Source of the DNA: Chryseolinea sp. H1M3-3
GTDB lineage: Bacteria > Bacteroidota > Bacteroidia > Cytophagales > Cyclobacteriaceae
Direction: 5' to 3'
Assembly (NCBI RefSeq): GCF_029360725.1
Contig: NZ_JARKMY010000019.1
Span: forward strand, 1 to 64,000
DNA: 64,000 bases
Both the position numbers and the translations under genes were made by a program. The notes below the pieces were generated by a model. That model was not told the origin of the DNA and did not search any database. It was given only the letters and a program-made list of their open reading frames with translations. How positions within the stretch are numbered: position 1 is the first letter of the stretch; each line of letters starts with the position of its first letter. Positions 48,626-58,020 of the stretch are shown here, piece after piece.

Positions 48626-48656
48626 CAAAAGTAGGAAAAGGGCCCCGATTTACCAA
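48626..48656 (-). promoter_or_regulatory. Predicted promoter of rpsF-rpsR-rplI
   Basis: On the minus strand TTG (48654-48656), a 20-base spacer and TACTTTTG (48626-48633) match the Bacteroidota consensus TTG-N17-23-TAnnTTTG. Transcription should begin around 48620, giving a leader of about 20 bases before the rpsF ATG. Confidence 0.6.
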
Positions 48657-48774
48657 CTGTCAATGCAAAATACCAGGGTCAGGGATAGTGTTAGTTCTTC
48701 CACAACCTTAATTTTAAAGAACAGGATGGCCCCTGATAACAATAAAGCCGATTTACTTTAAATTTAGACAAGGG

Positions 48775-51498
48775 ATGAGGAATAAGCGTAAGATATTGGC
48801 GGTAGGCCTGGGTTTGTATCTGACATTTACAGGATGCCAAGAGAACAGAATTGACTTTAATACCCAAGTAAAGCCGATCTTGAACAAGCGCTGCATCAGT
48901 TGTCATGGTGGCGTGAAAAGGAATGCACAGTTTAGTTTGCTGTTCCGTCATGAGGCCCTGGATACAACTGAATCCGGAAAAGTGGCCATCATTCCCGGTC
49001 ACCCAGAGGATAGTGAGATGATCAGAAGGCTTACGGCAAAAGATCCCGAGGAGCGGATGCCTTATAAAGAAGAGCCTTTAAGTGAGGAAGAAATAAAAAT
49101 TCTTAACCAATGGATAAAGGAAGGAGCTGCGTGGGGAGATCACTGGGCATATATTACACCCAAAACGGTAGACATTCCGAAACCAGAGGCGTTGTCTGGA
49201 TTTTCAGCCCCACCCGAATCGTTGACTAAAAATGAAATTGATTTTTTCGTCCTGAAAAAACTGACAGAAGAAAACCTTGAACCGTCTAAACCTGCCGATC
49301 GATCTACGTTGATCCGGCGGGTCTATCTGGATATCATCGGCTTACCCCCAACCGTCGATGAGGCCGAAATTTTTTTGAAAGATGAGAGACCAGACAGTTA
49401 CGAAAAGGTTGTCGACAAACTTCTTTCGTCAAAACATTTTGGAGAAAAGTGGGCGTCCTGGTGGCTCGACATGGCCCGCTATTCGGATACAAAAGGGTAT
49501 GAAAAAGACGTGGGCCGGACCATTTGGCGTTACCGCGATTGGGTTATCAATGCCTTCAATAACGACATGCCTTTTGACCAGTTCACCATCCAGCAACTCG
49601 CTGGAGACTTACTTCCCAATCCAACTGATGATCAACTGATCGCCACCGCTTTTCACAGGAACACCATGAACAACGATGAGGGTGGTACAGACGATGAGGA
49701 GTTCCGTGTTGCAGCATTAATTGACAGGGTAAATACAACGTATGAGGTTTGGCAAAGTACTACTATGGGATGCGTTCAATGTCATACGCACGCTTATGAT
49801 CCATTTGTTCATGACGAGTATTACAAATCGATGGCGTTCTTCAATAACACGCGAGATGAGGATACACCAGGAGACCATCCAACCCTTAGACTATACAAAG
49901 AAGAGGATCAACAAAAACTCGAGTCTATTAAATCCTGGGTTGAACAAAAGCAGGGCTCGGAAAGAGCCTTTGAAATACAGCAGTTTTTAAAAACACTTGA
50001 GCCTAAATATCATCCGCACGCGTTCGATCAATTTAATAAGGGAGCGCTGCTGGATAACAAGTGGTTGGGAATTCAATCGGGTGGCAGCGCGCGAATAAAA
50101 CAAATCAACCTGACAGACAAAACAAATTTGCTTATTAATTACTCCACAGGCCAAACCGGAGGATCCTTTGAGATAAGACTTGATCGCCTTGATGGTGAAA
50201 TATTGGGAACAGGAAAACTTGACAGACAAAACAAAACTGTTGTATACCCCATCCGTGCGGTGGATGGCAAGCATGATTTGTATTTTATTTTCAACAACCC
50301 AACTATTCCACCTGAAAAGGCGGTGTGCAGTGTTGAATGGTTAGCTTTTCTGGAGGATTTTCCTGGCAAGAACAGTGCTGAATATATCTCATACAGAAAT
50401 TCCTTTCTTCATCTAATCAATACTAACGTTGAGAGCGTTCCTGTCATGATTGAAAACACCACTGATCAATATCGGACGACACATGTTTTTGAACGCGGTA
50501 ACTGGATGGTAAAAGGAAAACAAATCGAACCAGACGTTCCAAAATCTTTGAATCCTTTTCCAAAAGAGTTTCCGCGCAATCGACTTGGCTTTTCGAAATG
50601 GTTGGTTAGTCCGGAAAACCCCCTCACGGCGAGGACTGTGGTAAATCGTTTCTGGGAACAACTTTTTGGAATGGGCCTGGTCGAAACGTTAGAGGATTTT
50701 GGAACACAAGGAGCTGTTCCCGCAAACCAGGAATTGCTCGATTGGCTTGCTTTACAATTTATGAATGAATACCAATGGAGCATGAAGAAATTGGTTAAGG
50801 CAATAGTAATGTCAGCAACGTATCAGCAAGATTCAAGGCTTTCAGAAGAACTCAGGCAACGCGATCCGGACAATCGGTTTCTAGCACGTGGACCGCGAAT
50901 CAGACTTTCTGCGGAGCAAGTGCGAGATCAGGCGTTGGCGGTCAGCGGACTTTTGAGCACAAAGATGTTCGGCAAAAGCGTTATGCCTTATCAGCCCGAG
51001 GGCGTTTGGAATTCTGTTTACAGCGGGGAGTATTGGAAGCAGAGTGAGGGTGAAGATCGTTACCGTAGATCAGTTTACACCTACATTAAACGGACGAGCT
51101 TATATCCTGCCATGATGATGTTCGATGCTTCAACGCGTGAGGTATGCGTGAGTAGAAGGATACGGACTAACACTCCGCTGCAGGCATTGGTGACTTTGAA
51201 CGACTCTTCTTTTGTTGTTGCAGCGCGCCATCTTGCTTTGGCCATGATGAAGGATCATGAAACGCCGGCTGAACAAATTAAATCAGGATATAAGCGGTTG
51301 GTTGTTCGCGATCTCCCCCAAAAGAAATTTGAAATATTGTATGCGCTTTATAAAAAAGCGATGGATGAATATTCAACCAATGCTGACGCAACAATGAAAT
51401 TTACGGCAGACAAAAATGGCCCGTCACCTCAATTGGCCGCTATGACTGTAGTTGCCAATGCAATGTTGAACCTGGATGAAGTATTAACAAAAGAATGA
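48775..51498 (+). CDS. Cytochrome-type lipoprotein with DUF1549 and DUF1553
   Basis: The 907-residue product is a predicted lipoprotein (FTGC, Cys21). It carries a planctomycete-type cytochrome C domain with heme motif CISCH at residues 40-44, DUF1549 (about 155-360, FGEKWASWWLDMARYSD) and DUF1553 (about 600-870, NPLTARTVVNRFWEQLFGMGLVET). A second CVQCH motif (residues 333-337) makes two possible heme sites. The family is abundant in Planctomycetes and some Bacteroidota, often beside DUF1501 proteins as here; the substrate oxidised is not known. It leads a four-gene operon. Confidence 0.9.
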   Translation: MRNKRKILAVGLGLYLTFTGCQENRIDFNTQVKPILNKRCISCHGGVKRNAQFSLLFRHEALDTTESGKVAIIPGHPEDSEMIRRLTAKDPEERMPYKEEPLSEEEIKILNQWIKEGAAWGDHWAYITPKTVDIPKPEALSGFSAPPESLTKNEIDFFVLKKLTEENLEPSKPADRSTLIRRVYLDIIGLPPTVDEAEIFLKDERPDSYEKVVDKLLSSKHFGEKWASWWLDMARYSDTKGYEKDVGRTIWRYRDWVINAFNNDMPFDQFTIQQLAGDLLPNPTDDQLIATAFHRNTMNNDEGGTDDEEFRVAALIDRVNTTYEVWQSTTMGCVQCHTHAYDPFVHDEYYKSMAFFNNTRDEDTPGDHPTLRLYKEEDQQKLESIKSWVEQKQGSERAFEIQQFLKTLEPKYHPHAFDQFNKGALLDNKWLGIQSGGSARIKQINLTDKTNLLINYSTGQTGGSFEIRLDRLDGEILGTGKLDRQNKTVVYPIRAVDGKHDLYFIFNNPTIPPEKAVCSVEWLAFLEDFPGKNSAEYISYRNSFLHLINTNVESVPVMIENTTDQYRTTHVFERGNWMVKGKQIEPDVPKSLNPFPKEFPRNRLGFSKWLVSPENPLTARTVVNRFWEQLFGMGLVETLEDFGTQGAVPANQELLDWLALQFMNEYQWSMKKLVKAIVMSATYQQDSRLSEELRQRDPDNRFLARGPRIRLSAEQVRDQALAVSGLLSTKMFGKSVMPYQPEGVWNSVYSGEYWKQSEGEDRYRRSVYTYIKRTSLYPAMMMFDASTREVCVSRRIRTNTPLQALVTLNDSSFVVAARHLALAMMKDHETPAEQIKSGYKRLVVRDLPQKKFEILYALYKKAMDEYSTNADATMKFTADKNGPSPQLAAMTVVANAMLNLDEVLTKE

Positions 51499-51516
51499 CA
51501 AAATCGAAAATAGAAA

Positions 51517-52995
51517 ATGGCTAAGGACTTTCATCTAGAAGCGTTGAAAAATATTTCCCGCAGACATTTTTTACGCGAAAGCGCTGCGGGTATTGGCGCC
51601 GTTGCTTTAGGTACTTTTTTGGCGAATTGTGGTTCAGGGGACAATAATGCGAAAAAAAGTATTGCCGCAATGGTTGATCCGATGTTTCCGAAGTCGCCGC
51701 ATTTTCCTGGCAAAGCCAAGCAGGTGATTTATCTTCATATGGCCGGAGCGCCATCACAACTGGAACTTTTCGATTTCAAACCGGAGCTTCAGAAACTGGA
51801 TAATCAGCTTTGTCCGCCATCCCTGCTAGAAGGAAAAAAATTTGCGTTTATTCGGGGTGTGCCACGCATGTTAGGTCCGCAAGCGAATTTTAAACAGCAC
51901 GGACAATCCGGTGCACTGATCTCTGAAAACCTGCCACATTTTTCTACGGTAGCAGATGAAGTGTCTTTTCTTAAGGGTGTATATACCGACCAATTTAATC
52001 ACGCCCCCGCGCAACTTTTTGTACACTCAGGATCTCCGCGACTTGGCCGTCCGAGCATAGGATCTTGGATCACGTATGGGCTAGGCTCAGAAAATAATAA
52101 CTTGCCGGGATTTGTGGTATTAACGTCTGGCGGTAAAACGCCCGATGCAGGTAAAAGTGTTTGGGGTAGCGGATTTCTTCCTTCCATTTATCAGGGTGTT
52201 CAATGCCGCTCAGAAGGTGAACCGGTACTTTTTTTGAATGACCCCGAGGGATTAGACAGGGAACTAAAAAAAGGAACAATTGATGCGATTAACGAAATTA
52301 ACAAACTTCATTACGATGAATTCAATGACCCCGAAACTTTGACACGGATCGCGCAGTATGAAATGGCTTTCCGAATGCAAGTTTCCGTTCCTGAGGTAAT
52401 GAACATTAACAACGAACCGGCGTACATTCACCAACTCTATGGCACTACGCCAGGCAAGGCGTCCTTTGCCAACAACTGTTTACTGGCAAGGAAGCTCGTT
52501 GAACAAGGTGTACGTTTTGTCCAGCTTTTTGATTGGGGGTGGGATAGTCACGGCACATCCGCAAATGAATCTGTTGACTATGGCATCAAAAATAAATGCC
52601 GGCTCATCGACCGACCGATGACGGCATTGTTGCTTGATTTAAAACAACGTGGCCTATTGGAGGAAACGCTGGTTGTTTGGGGAGGAGAATTCGGCCGGAC
52701 ACCTATGCAGGAAAATCGCGAGGGTAAAACTATGCCGTTTAAAGGACGCGATCATCATGTGGAAGCGTTCACCATGTGGATGGCAGGTGGTGGGATCAAG
52801 AAGGGTATGAGCTGGGGTGAGACAGATGAAATTGGTTATTATCCCATCAACGGAAAAGTTTCTTTGCATGATGTACAGGCTACGATTCTCAACCAGGTGG
52901 GGTTCGATCATGAAAAGCTAACGTATCACTTCCAAGGGCGACCTTTCCGATTAACGGATGTTTCAGGTAAAGTGATCCAGGAGATTGTCGCTTAG
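51517..52995 (+). CDS. DUF1501 protein with Tat lipoprotein signal
   Basis: The 492-residue product has a twin-arginine signal (SRRHFLR, residues 14-20) ending in a lipobox-like LANC (Cys38), so it should be exported folded and lipid-anchored. The body matches DUF1501, a sulfatase/alkaline-phosphatase-like fold: HMAGAPSQLELFDFKP, FDWGWDSHGTSANES, VVWGGEFGRTPMQEN and KGRDHHVEAF are likely metal-site regions. It lies 18 bases after the DUF1553 gene. The substrate is unknown. Confidence 0.9.
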   Translation: MAKDFHLEALKNISRRHFLRESAAGIGAVALGTFLANCGSGDNNAKKSIAAMVDPMFPKSPHFPGKAKQVIYLHMAGAPSQLELFDFKPELQKLDNQLCPPSLLEGKKFAFIRGVPRMLGPQANFKQHGQSGALISENLPHFSTVADEVSFLKGVYTDQFNHAPAQLFVHSGSPRLGRPSIGSWITYGLGSENNNLPGFVVLTSGGKTPDAGKSVWGSGFLPSIYQGVQCRSEGEPVLFLNDPEGLDRELKKGTIDAINEINKLHYDEFNDPETLTRIAQYEMAFRMQVSVPEVMNINNEPAYIHQLYGTTPGKASFANNCLLARKLVEQGVRFVQLFDWGWDSHGTSANESVDYGIKNKCRLIDRPMTALLLDLKQRGLLEETLVVWGGEFGRTPMQENREGKTMPFKGRDHHVEAFTMWMAGGGIKKGMSWGETDEIGYYPINGKVSLHDVQATILNQVGFDHEKLTYHFQGRPFRLTDVSGKVIQEIVA

Positions 52996-53053
52996 ATCTA
53001 CGAAGGAAAGTATCATCAAACCAGATACATCGCATACTTAACATTTCTACTGA

Positions 53054-53980
53054 ATGTCTTTAAACCGAAGAAAATTCTTAACATTAACTGCTATGTCTGG
53101 AACAGCCGCCGCAATGATGAACCCGCTGGAATCTTTTAATAAACCTTTAACTACTTCCTCGCCTAGCGCAGGCTTTGAATTGATCATGCTTGCAACGAAT
53201 TGGGGATATGGCGGCAGTTGGGAGGAATTCTGTGCTAAAATTAAAGATGACGGATATGATGGCGCAGAAGTGTGGTATCCTGAAGAAGAGAAATCGCGAA
53301 AGGAGTTTCTCGACGCTGTTCATAAATACAACCTGAAGTTTGCATTTCTTTTCGGAGGCTCTGACCGTGATTATGCAAGACATTTACAACAATTTAAGTC
53401 GGCATTGGAGCAAGCAGCCGCACTCAAGCCGCTTTTTATCAACAGCCATTCGGGCAGAGATCATTTTAATTTCGAACAAAATAAATCTTTCATTGATTTT
53501 ACTGCCGAGTTGAATGCAAAAACAAAAGTTCCCATTTACCATGAAACTCATCGGGGAAGAATTTTATATTCAGCACCGGTGGGCCGTCAATTTATGGAGG
53601 CGCATCCCACGCTTCGACTTACGCTCGATATATCCCATTGGTGTAATGTTCATGAATCCTTGCTGGAGGATCAATCAGAAACTGTAAAACTGGCCTTGAG
53701 CAGGACGGATCATATTCATACCCGCATCGGCCATGCAGAAGGCCCCCAGGTAAACGATCCCCGCGCGCCGGAATGGAAGGATGCTGTGAATGCGCATATG
53801 GGGTGGTGGGACCAAGTCGTAGAACAGAAAAGGAGGGAAGGTAAAAGGATTACCATGCTTACAGAATTTGGGCCAGTAGATTACCTACCCGCGTTGCCGT
53901 ACACCAGGCAACCCGTTGCTAATCAATGGGACATCAATAAATATATGTTGGATACATTGCGAAAGCGCTACGCAAAGTAA
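53054..53980 (+). CDS. Sugar phosphate isomerase/epimerase-like TIM barrel, Tat-type signal
   Basis: The 308-residue product starts with a Tat-like signal (NRRKFLTL, residues 4-11). The mature part is an AP-endonuclease-2/xylose-isomerase-like TIM barrel with likely metal ligands in GAEVWYPEEE, IYHETHRGR, LTLDISHWCNVHE, HIHTRIGHAEGP and LTEFGPVDY. Such proteins isomerise or epimerise sugars. It lies 58 bases after the DUF1501 gene in the cytochrome operon, which suggests a periplasmic carbohydrate or polyol pathway. Confidence 0.87.
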   Translation: MSLNRRKFLTLTAMSGTAAAMMNPLESFNKPLTTSSPSAGFELIMLATNWGYGGSWEEFCAKIKDDGYDGAEVWYPEEEKSRKEFLDAVHKYNLKFAFLFGGSDRDYARHLQQFKSALEQAAALKPLFINSHSGRDHFNFEQNKSFIDFTAELNAKTKVPIYHETHRGRILYSAPVGRQFMEAHPTLRLTLDISHWCNVHESLLEDQSETVKLALSRTDHIHTRIGHAEGPQVNDPRAPEWKDAVNAHMGWWDQVVEQKRREGKRITMLTEFGPVDYLPALPYTRQPVANQWDINKYMLDTLRKRYAK

Positions 53981-54019
53981 CAGCTGTTAAAATAAAGTTA
54001 AACGCTGAAGAGAGTAGAA

Positions 54020-55438
54020 ATGGATTGGATTACTCAGTTTTTCGGAAGATTCCATCCATTACTGGTGCATTTTCCGATCGGAATTTTAATCCTTGCGTTC
54101 CTGCTTGAGTGTCTTTCTCGGCTTCAACGGTACCGGGAGGTGAGCGCCGCCATACAACCGTCGCTATTAGTTGGGAGCTTGTTTGCTATCGTTTCTGCTG
54201 CTAGCGGATATTTTTTGTCATGGGAGGGCGGTTATGACGACAATCTCCTGGAACAACACAAATATTTGGGCATTGCTACTGCCGTTGTTTCCGTTGTTGT
54301 CTTTTTCGTAAGGGGCAAACTGAAGCGAAACTCACCGACCGAAAAAAGAAACATCTTTAATATTATTTTGCTATCGCCGTTGATTATGCTGGTTGCAATA
54401 ACCGGTCACTTAGGCGGCTCGATTACGCATGGTGAAAGTTATCTTACGGGCATATTATCCGGCTCAGAGGAGGTCATCGAACCTTCCATCAAGCTCCAAG
54501 GCATCTCAAATATCGACGAGGCTATATATTATACGGATATTATTCAGCCCATTTTAGAAGCGAGATGCTACTCGTGTCACAGTTCGAGAAAACAAAAAGG
54601 CGAATTGCGCCTCGATGGAGTTTCATTTATTAAACGTGGCGGAGAGGATGGGCCCATCCTGGTTGCTGGACTTCCTGACTCCAGTGCTATTTACCAGCGT
54701 CTACTGTTACCGTTGGAGGATGAAAAACATATGCCGCCGAATGAAAAGCCACAGTTATCATCTTCCGAGATTAACCTTATCCAATCCTGGATAAAGGAAG
54801 GTGCAGACTTTGAAACGAAAGTATCGCAATGTAATGATCAAGGAAGGATCAAAGTATATTTTCAATCATTGGTAGAACAATCTCAAAAAGAAAAACTGAT
54901 TCCTGAAGAGGAGGTACCCGAAGCGGATGCAAATTTACTGGCTGCCCTAAACAGGCAAGGTGTTATCATTCTTCCTGTTGGCAAAGAATCCAATTATCTT
55001 TCCGTAAGTTTTCTAAACAAAAGAACTTTGTCAGACGATGATCTTCGATCGTTGCTTCCACTGAGACAACAGATTATCTGGTGTGATCTTGGACGAACAT
55101 CCGTTTCAGATTCAGGGCTAAAAATCGTTGCCCAGCTTACGGCGTTGCGTCAATTAAATCTCGAATTCACTTCCATCACGGACAATGGACTGTTAGCATT
55201 ACCTCCGCTTTCGAATTTGCAATACATTAACCTTGTAGGTACACGGATTTCCGATGCCGGCATGAATCATCTTACGTCATTGAAAAGTTTACAGAACGTA
55301 TTCGTTTATCAAACTGCAGTGACCCCTACCGGAATTAGAACGCTTGTTACGCAAGCCCCTAAAATTAAAATTGACACGGGTGGATACCAACTGCCAAAAC
55401 TTGTTACCGATTCGGTTATTACGAAGTTTATGCCCTAG
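54020..55438 (+). CDS. DUF2231 membrane protein with c-type cytochrome and leucine-rich repeats
   Basis: The 472-residue product begins with a DUF2231-like membrane domain (HPLLVHFPIGILILAF, four helices within residues 10-150). Then follows a cytochrome domain with CYSCH (residues 183-187), MPPNEKPQLS as a likely distal Met region, and a C-terminal leucine-rich-repeat tract (about residues 345-450, LRQLNLEFTSITDNGLLAL). It probably anchors electron transfer for the operon's redox partners in the inner membrane. It ends seven bases before a convergent gene. Confidence 0.88.
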   Translation: MDWITQFFGRFHPLLVHFPIGILILAFLLECLSRLQRYREVSAAIQPSLLVGSLFAIVSAASGYFLSWEGGYDDNLLEQHKYLGIATAVVSVVVFFVRGKLKRNSPTEKRNIFNIILLSPLIMLVAITGHLGGSITHGESYLTGILSGSEEVIEPSIKLQGISNIDEAIYYTDIIQPILEARCYSCHSSRKQKGELRLDGVSFIKRGGEDGPILVAGLPDSSAIYQRLLLPLEDEKHMPPNEKPQLSSSEINLIQSWIKEGADFETKVSQCNDQGRIKVYFQSLVEQSQKEKLIPEEEVPEADANLLAALNRQGVIILPVGKESNYLSVSFLNKRTLSDDDLRSLLPLRQQIIWCDLGRTSVSDSGLKIVAQLTALRQLNLEFTSITDNGLLALPPLSNLQYINLVGTRISDAGMNHLTSLKSLQNVFVYQTAVTPTGIRTLVTQAPKIKIDTGGYQLPKLVTDSVITKFMP

Positions 55439-55445
55439 TAAGACA

Positions 55446-56183
55446 CTAATCATTTAAGTTCCAATCATAATCCAGGTATTGAACCGTTGCGGTTGCTTTT
55501 ACTTTAACAGGCGAATATCGATTTACAAAATCTATTACGGTTTTTCCATCATCGTTAAAGTCCATCGCATACCATTTAAAGATCATGCTCAACTGGGGTT
55601 GGTCGCTTGAAATTTTATTCCGGGATGGATCTGTTAGGAAAGCCTTGCTTCGTTCGCTTAGTTGGTCCTCAAGTTTAGTTGCCTCATACGCTTCATTGAG
55701 CAGCGCCGGACAAGACTTGCTGGCACACACCAACGTCATGTGTATACGCGGGTCTGCAAATTTTTTTCGCAAAATACCATGTTCAATATTGTTGAGATCC
55801 AGTTTATCTTTTCCGATGGAAATAAATTTTATATCCCAGGGTGTATTTACAAATGGAATTTGAATACTGCTGCCAATTTCTTTAATGCTTTTTAAAGGAT
55901 AATATTTTGTTATCAGCTTAATTGTAAATGCGTTATAGGCGTTTATCCAATAGGCCATTTGCTCGTTGCGGCTCCAGGATTTTTGTGGCGGATTTTTGGT
56001 CAGGAGTTCGAGATAATTATTAAACTCCGCTGAATCTTTTTTGAAACCCTGGTAGTTTACCTTGCCGTTAGCACTTACGTTTTTCTTCAACAGCTTTGAA
56101 AACCCTTCGTGCGTGGGTGCCTGCGCAAGTGCATTGAATATCACTGAAAAAACCACAATCAGACTTAGTAATTTTTTTTTCAT
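55446..56183 (-). CDS. DUF547 family secreted protein
   Basis: The 245-residue product has a signal peptide (LLSLIVVFSVIFNALAQA) and the DUF547 core: VNYQGFKKDSAEFNNYLELL, AYWINAYNAFTIKLI, LDLNNIEHGILRK, DPRIHMTLVCASKSCPAL. The fold is related to papain-like (NlpC-type) proteins and the Cys of the SKSCP region is the plausible nucleophile, but no activity is established. It is monocistronic. Confidence 0.9.
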   Translation of the reverse strand: MKKKLLSLIVVFSVIFNALAQAPTHEGFSKLLKKNVSANGKVNYQGFKKDSAEFNNYLELLTKNPPQKSWSRNEQMAYWINAYNAFTIKLITKYYPLKSIKEIGSSIQIPFVNTPWDIKFISIGKDKLDLNNIEHGILRKKFADPRIHMTLVCASKSCPALLNEAYEATKLEDQLSERSKAFLTDPSRNKISSDQPQLSMIFKWYAMDFNDDGKTVIDFVNRYSPVKVKATATVQYLDYDWNLND

Positions 56184-56279
56184 AATTTGAATTGAGGCTC
56201 TCGTTCTTTAAGTTAAATGAATTTTTTTAAACACCAATTTTACTAATTAGTTATATCATTAATACGAGAGCATCAATTT

Positions 56280-57023
56280 GTGTATGTTAAGTCGAACGCA
56301 TCGTCCTTCAAATCTATCGCACCTCTTACGTTGAAGATAACAGTTATCATACCAACCTGGAATGAAGCGGAGAACATTGCGGCTCTTGTTAAATTCATTA
56401 TCAAGCATGGGATGTCAGCCCTGGCTGAAGTCATCGTGGTAGATGGAACTAGTGAAGACAACACCGTACAAATGGCAAGAGAAGCAGGAGCCTTAACAAT
56501 CTGCAGCGCGGCAAGGAGCCGGGCTCAACAAATGAATGAAGGGGCAAAGCAGGCAACCGGCGATGTCTTATATTTCATTCATGCAGATGTAAAGCTTATC
56601 CCTTCTTTTACACAGGATATTTTGACAGCTGTTGGTGAAGGTTTTCATTCCGGATGTTATCGCTATGTCTTTGATTCTGATAGCCGAATGTTAAAAATCA
56701 ATAGCTACTTTACCCGTTTCGACCGTATCATGTGCCGCGGCGGCGATCAGACGTTATTCGTGGAGAAAGGCGTCTTCAATGATCTTGGAGGATTCAATGA
56801 GACCTACACCATCATGGAAGATTATGATTTTATCATTCGTCTGCGAAAGACCTATCGATTTAAGATCATTCCAAAAGACATTACAGTTTCTGCAAGAAAA
56901 TATGAAACCAACAGCTGGCTTAGGGTTCAGTTAGCCAACCTTACAGTTTTTATGATGTTCTTTCTTCGCCAACCTCCAGAGCGTATGAGGTCGCTATACA
57001 AAAAACTTCTTCGTTACCGCTAA
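56280..57023 (+). CDS. Family 2 glycosyltransferase, TIGR04283 (arsenosugar-type) subgroup
   Basis: The frame opens with GTG at 56280, but a TTG at 56331 would give KITVIIPTWNEAENI, the usual N-terminus of this subgroup, so either start is possible. The product has the GT-A fold: VIIPTWNE, VVDGTSEDNT, the subgroup stretch RSRAQQMNEGAKQATGD, then YFIHADVKL (DxD-like site), CRGGDQTLFV and ETYTIMEDYDF. Some members act in arsenosugar synthesis; no arsenic gene is nearby, so that substrate is doubtful. It lies convergent with the coiled-coil protein gene. Confidence 0.85.
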   Translation: MYVKSNASSFKSIAPLTLKITVIIPTWNEAENIAALVKFIIKHGMSALAEVIVVDGTSEDNTVQMAREAGALTICSAARSRAQQMNEGAKQATGDVLYFIHADVKLIPSFTQDILTAVGEGFHSGCYRYVFDSDSRMLKINSYFTRFDRIMCRGGDQTLFVEKGVFNDLGGFNETYTIMEDYDFIIRLRKTYRFKIIPKDITVSARKYETNSWLRVQLANLTVFMMFFLRQPPERMRSLYKKLLRYR

Positions 57024-57042
57024 GCTTGATGGCAGATGAAAA

Positions 57043-57966
57043 TCATTTAACAACAAAATCACCACTTCCCATTAAGTAGTCATCGGTATAAACCTCAAGT
57101 TTATAGGTTCCTGCAGCATAGTCGGAACCCTTATCGTACAGGAAAGAAAGTTTTTGTCTTGTGTTATCGAAAAGTATTTCTTGTGATGCAGTAAAGAACT
57201 CTTCTTTTCCATTCAGAAGAAATGTACCGGAACCTCTCGCAACATCAAAAAGCACCTGGCCATTTTCATCAATGATTCTAATCATTATTTTTTTGCCTTC
57301 AACAGGTGCAACATTATTTTCGGCGATATTAAATTCCACTTTCAATTGGGCCAGTTGGCGGCTCCTGAATGGAGACTCACGTTCCTTGCCACGATCATTC
57401 AAGGCAACAATTCTAAAATTTTCCACTTTAAGCTGTGATGCAATTGCCACCTTGGTCGCCAACTCATCTTTGCTTTGACTTAACTTATTAATAGAATCAC
57501 CAAGCTCATTTTTTTCGGTCTTTAAAGTAACGTTCTCGGTGAGTAATTCCTTGTTAACAGACTTTAATTTTTCGATCTCTTCGTCTTTATTTTTTAACAA
57601 CATTTCATAACCTTCTACTTTATCTTTCAGCGCCTTGATTTCTTGCCCGGTAGCACGTTTGGACCTGTTTAACTCGGTTTCAATTTCAGCCTTTGCACGT
57701 TGCAGATCGGATACATCGCCACCTAATTTTTTGATCTCGGCGATTCTTTCGTCAAGTTCAGTAGTGATTTCACGTAGCCGCTGTTCAGTAGTCGCCAGTT
57801 CTTCTTTCGTGGATGTTAAATCCGTATTGATCTCCTGCTTCTCTTTGGTATCCAGATAGATCTTGATGCCTTGTACAACGATGACTACGGATAGTATGGC
57901 GATGATAATAGCGTTTCGGTTACTTTTTTTGGGTGCTTGGTAGGATTCTGCGATAGGTTCGTTCAT
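57043..57966 (-). CDS. Single-pass membrane coiled-coil protein of unknown function
   Basis: The start at 57966 is supported by a promoter that ends 21 bases upstream and would be inside a longer frame reaching 58017. The 307-residue product has a cytoplasmic N-tail, one membrane helix (about residues 19-36), a long heptad-rich coiled coil (about 40-190, many Lys/Glu) and a C-terminal beta domain (about 195-307, RQLAQLKVEFNIAEN, GTYKLEVYTDD). I do not recognise a family. The layout suggests an envelope-spanning or tethering protein. Confidence 0.75.
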   Translation of the reverse strand: MNEPIAESYQAPKKSNRNAIIIAILSVVIVVQGIKIYLDTKEKQEINTDLTSTKEELATTEQRLREITTELDERIAEIKKLGGDVSDLQRAKAEIETELNRSKRATGQEIKALKDKVEGYEMLLKNKDEEIEKLKSVNKELLTENVTLKTEKNELGDSINKLSQSKDELATKVAIASQLKVENFRIVALNDRGKERESPFRSRQLAQLKVEFNIAENNVAPVEGKKIMIRIIDENGQVLFDVARGSGTFLLNGKEEFFTASQEILFDNTRQKLSFLYDKGSDYAAGTYKLEVYTDDYLMGSGDFVVK

Positions 57967-57986
57967 GATGGTAATAGGTGAAATGG

Positions 57987-58018
57987 CAAAAATAAGCCTT
58001 CTTACACCGCAATTCAAA
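57987..58018 (-). promoter_or_regulatory. Predicted promoter of the coiled-coil protein gene
   Basis: On the minus strand TTTG (58015-58018), a 20-base spacer and TATTTTTG (57987-57994) match the consensus on both elements. Transcription should start near 57981, 15 bases before the ATG at 57966. Confidence 0.65.
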
Positions 58019-58020
58019 AC

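Noticed and set aside
56280-56331. Calling a certain start for the family 2 glycosyltransferase
   Set aside because: GTG at 56280 and TTG at 56331 are both possible; the family N-terminus favours the second but no clear promoter decides it.
56331-57023. Arsenosugar biosynthesis cluster
   Set aside because: The glycosyltransferase has the subgroup motif, but no arsenic methyltransferase or other arsenosugar gene is near, so the pathway is not supported.
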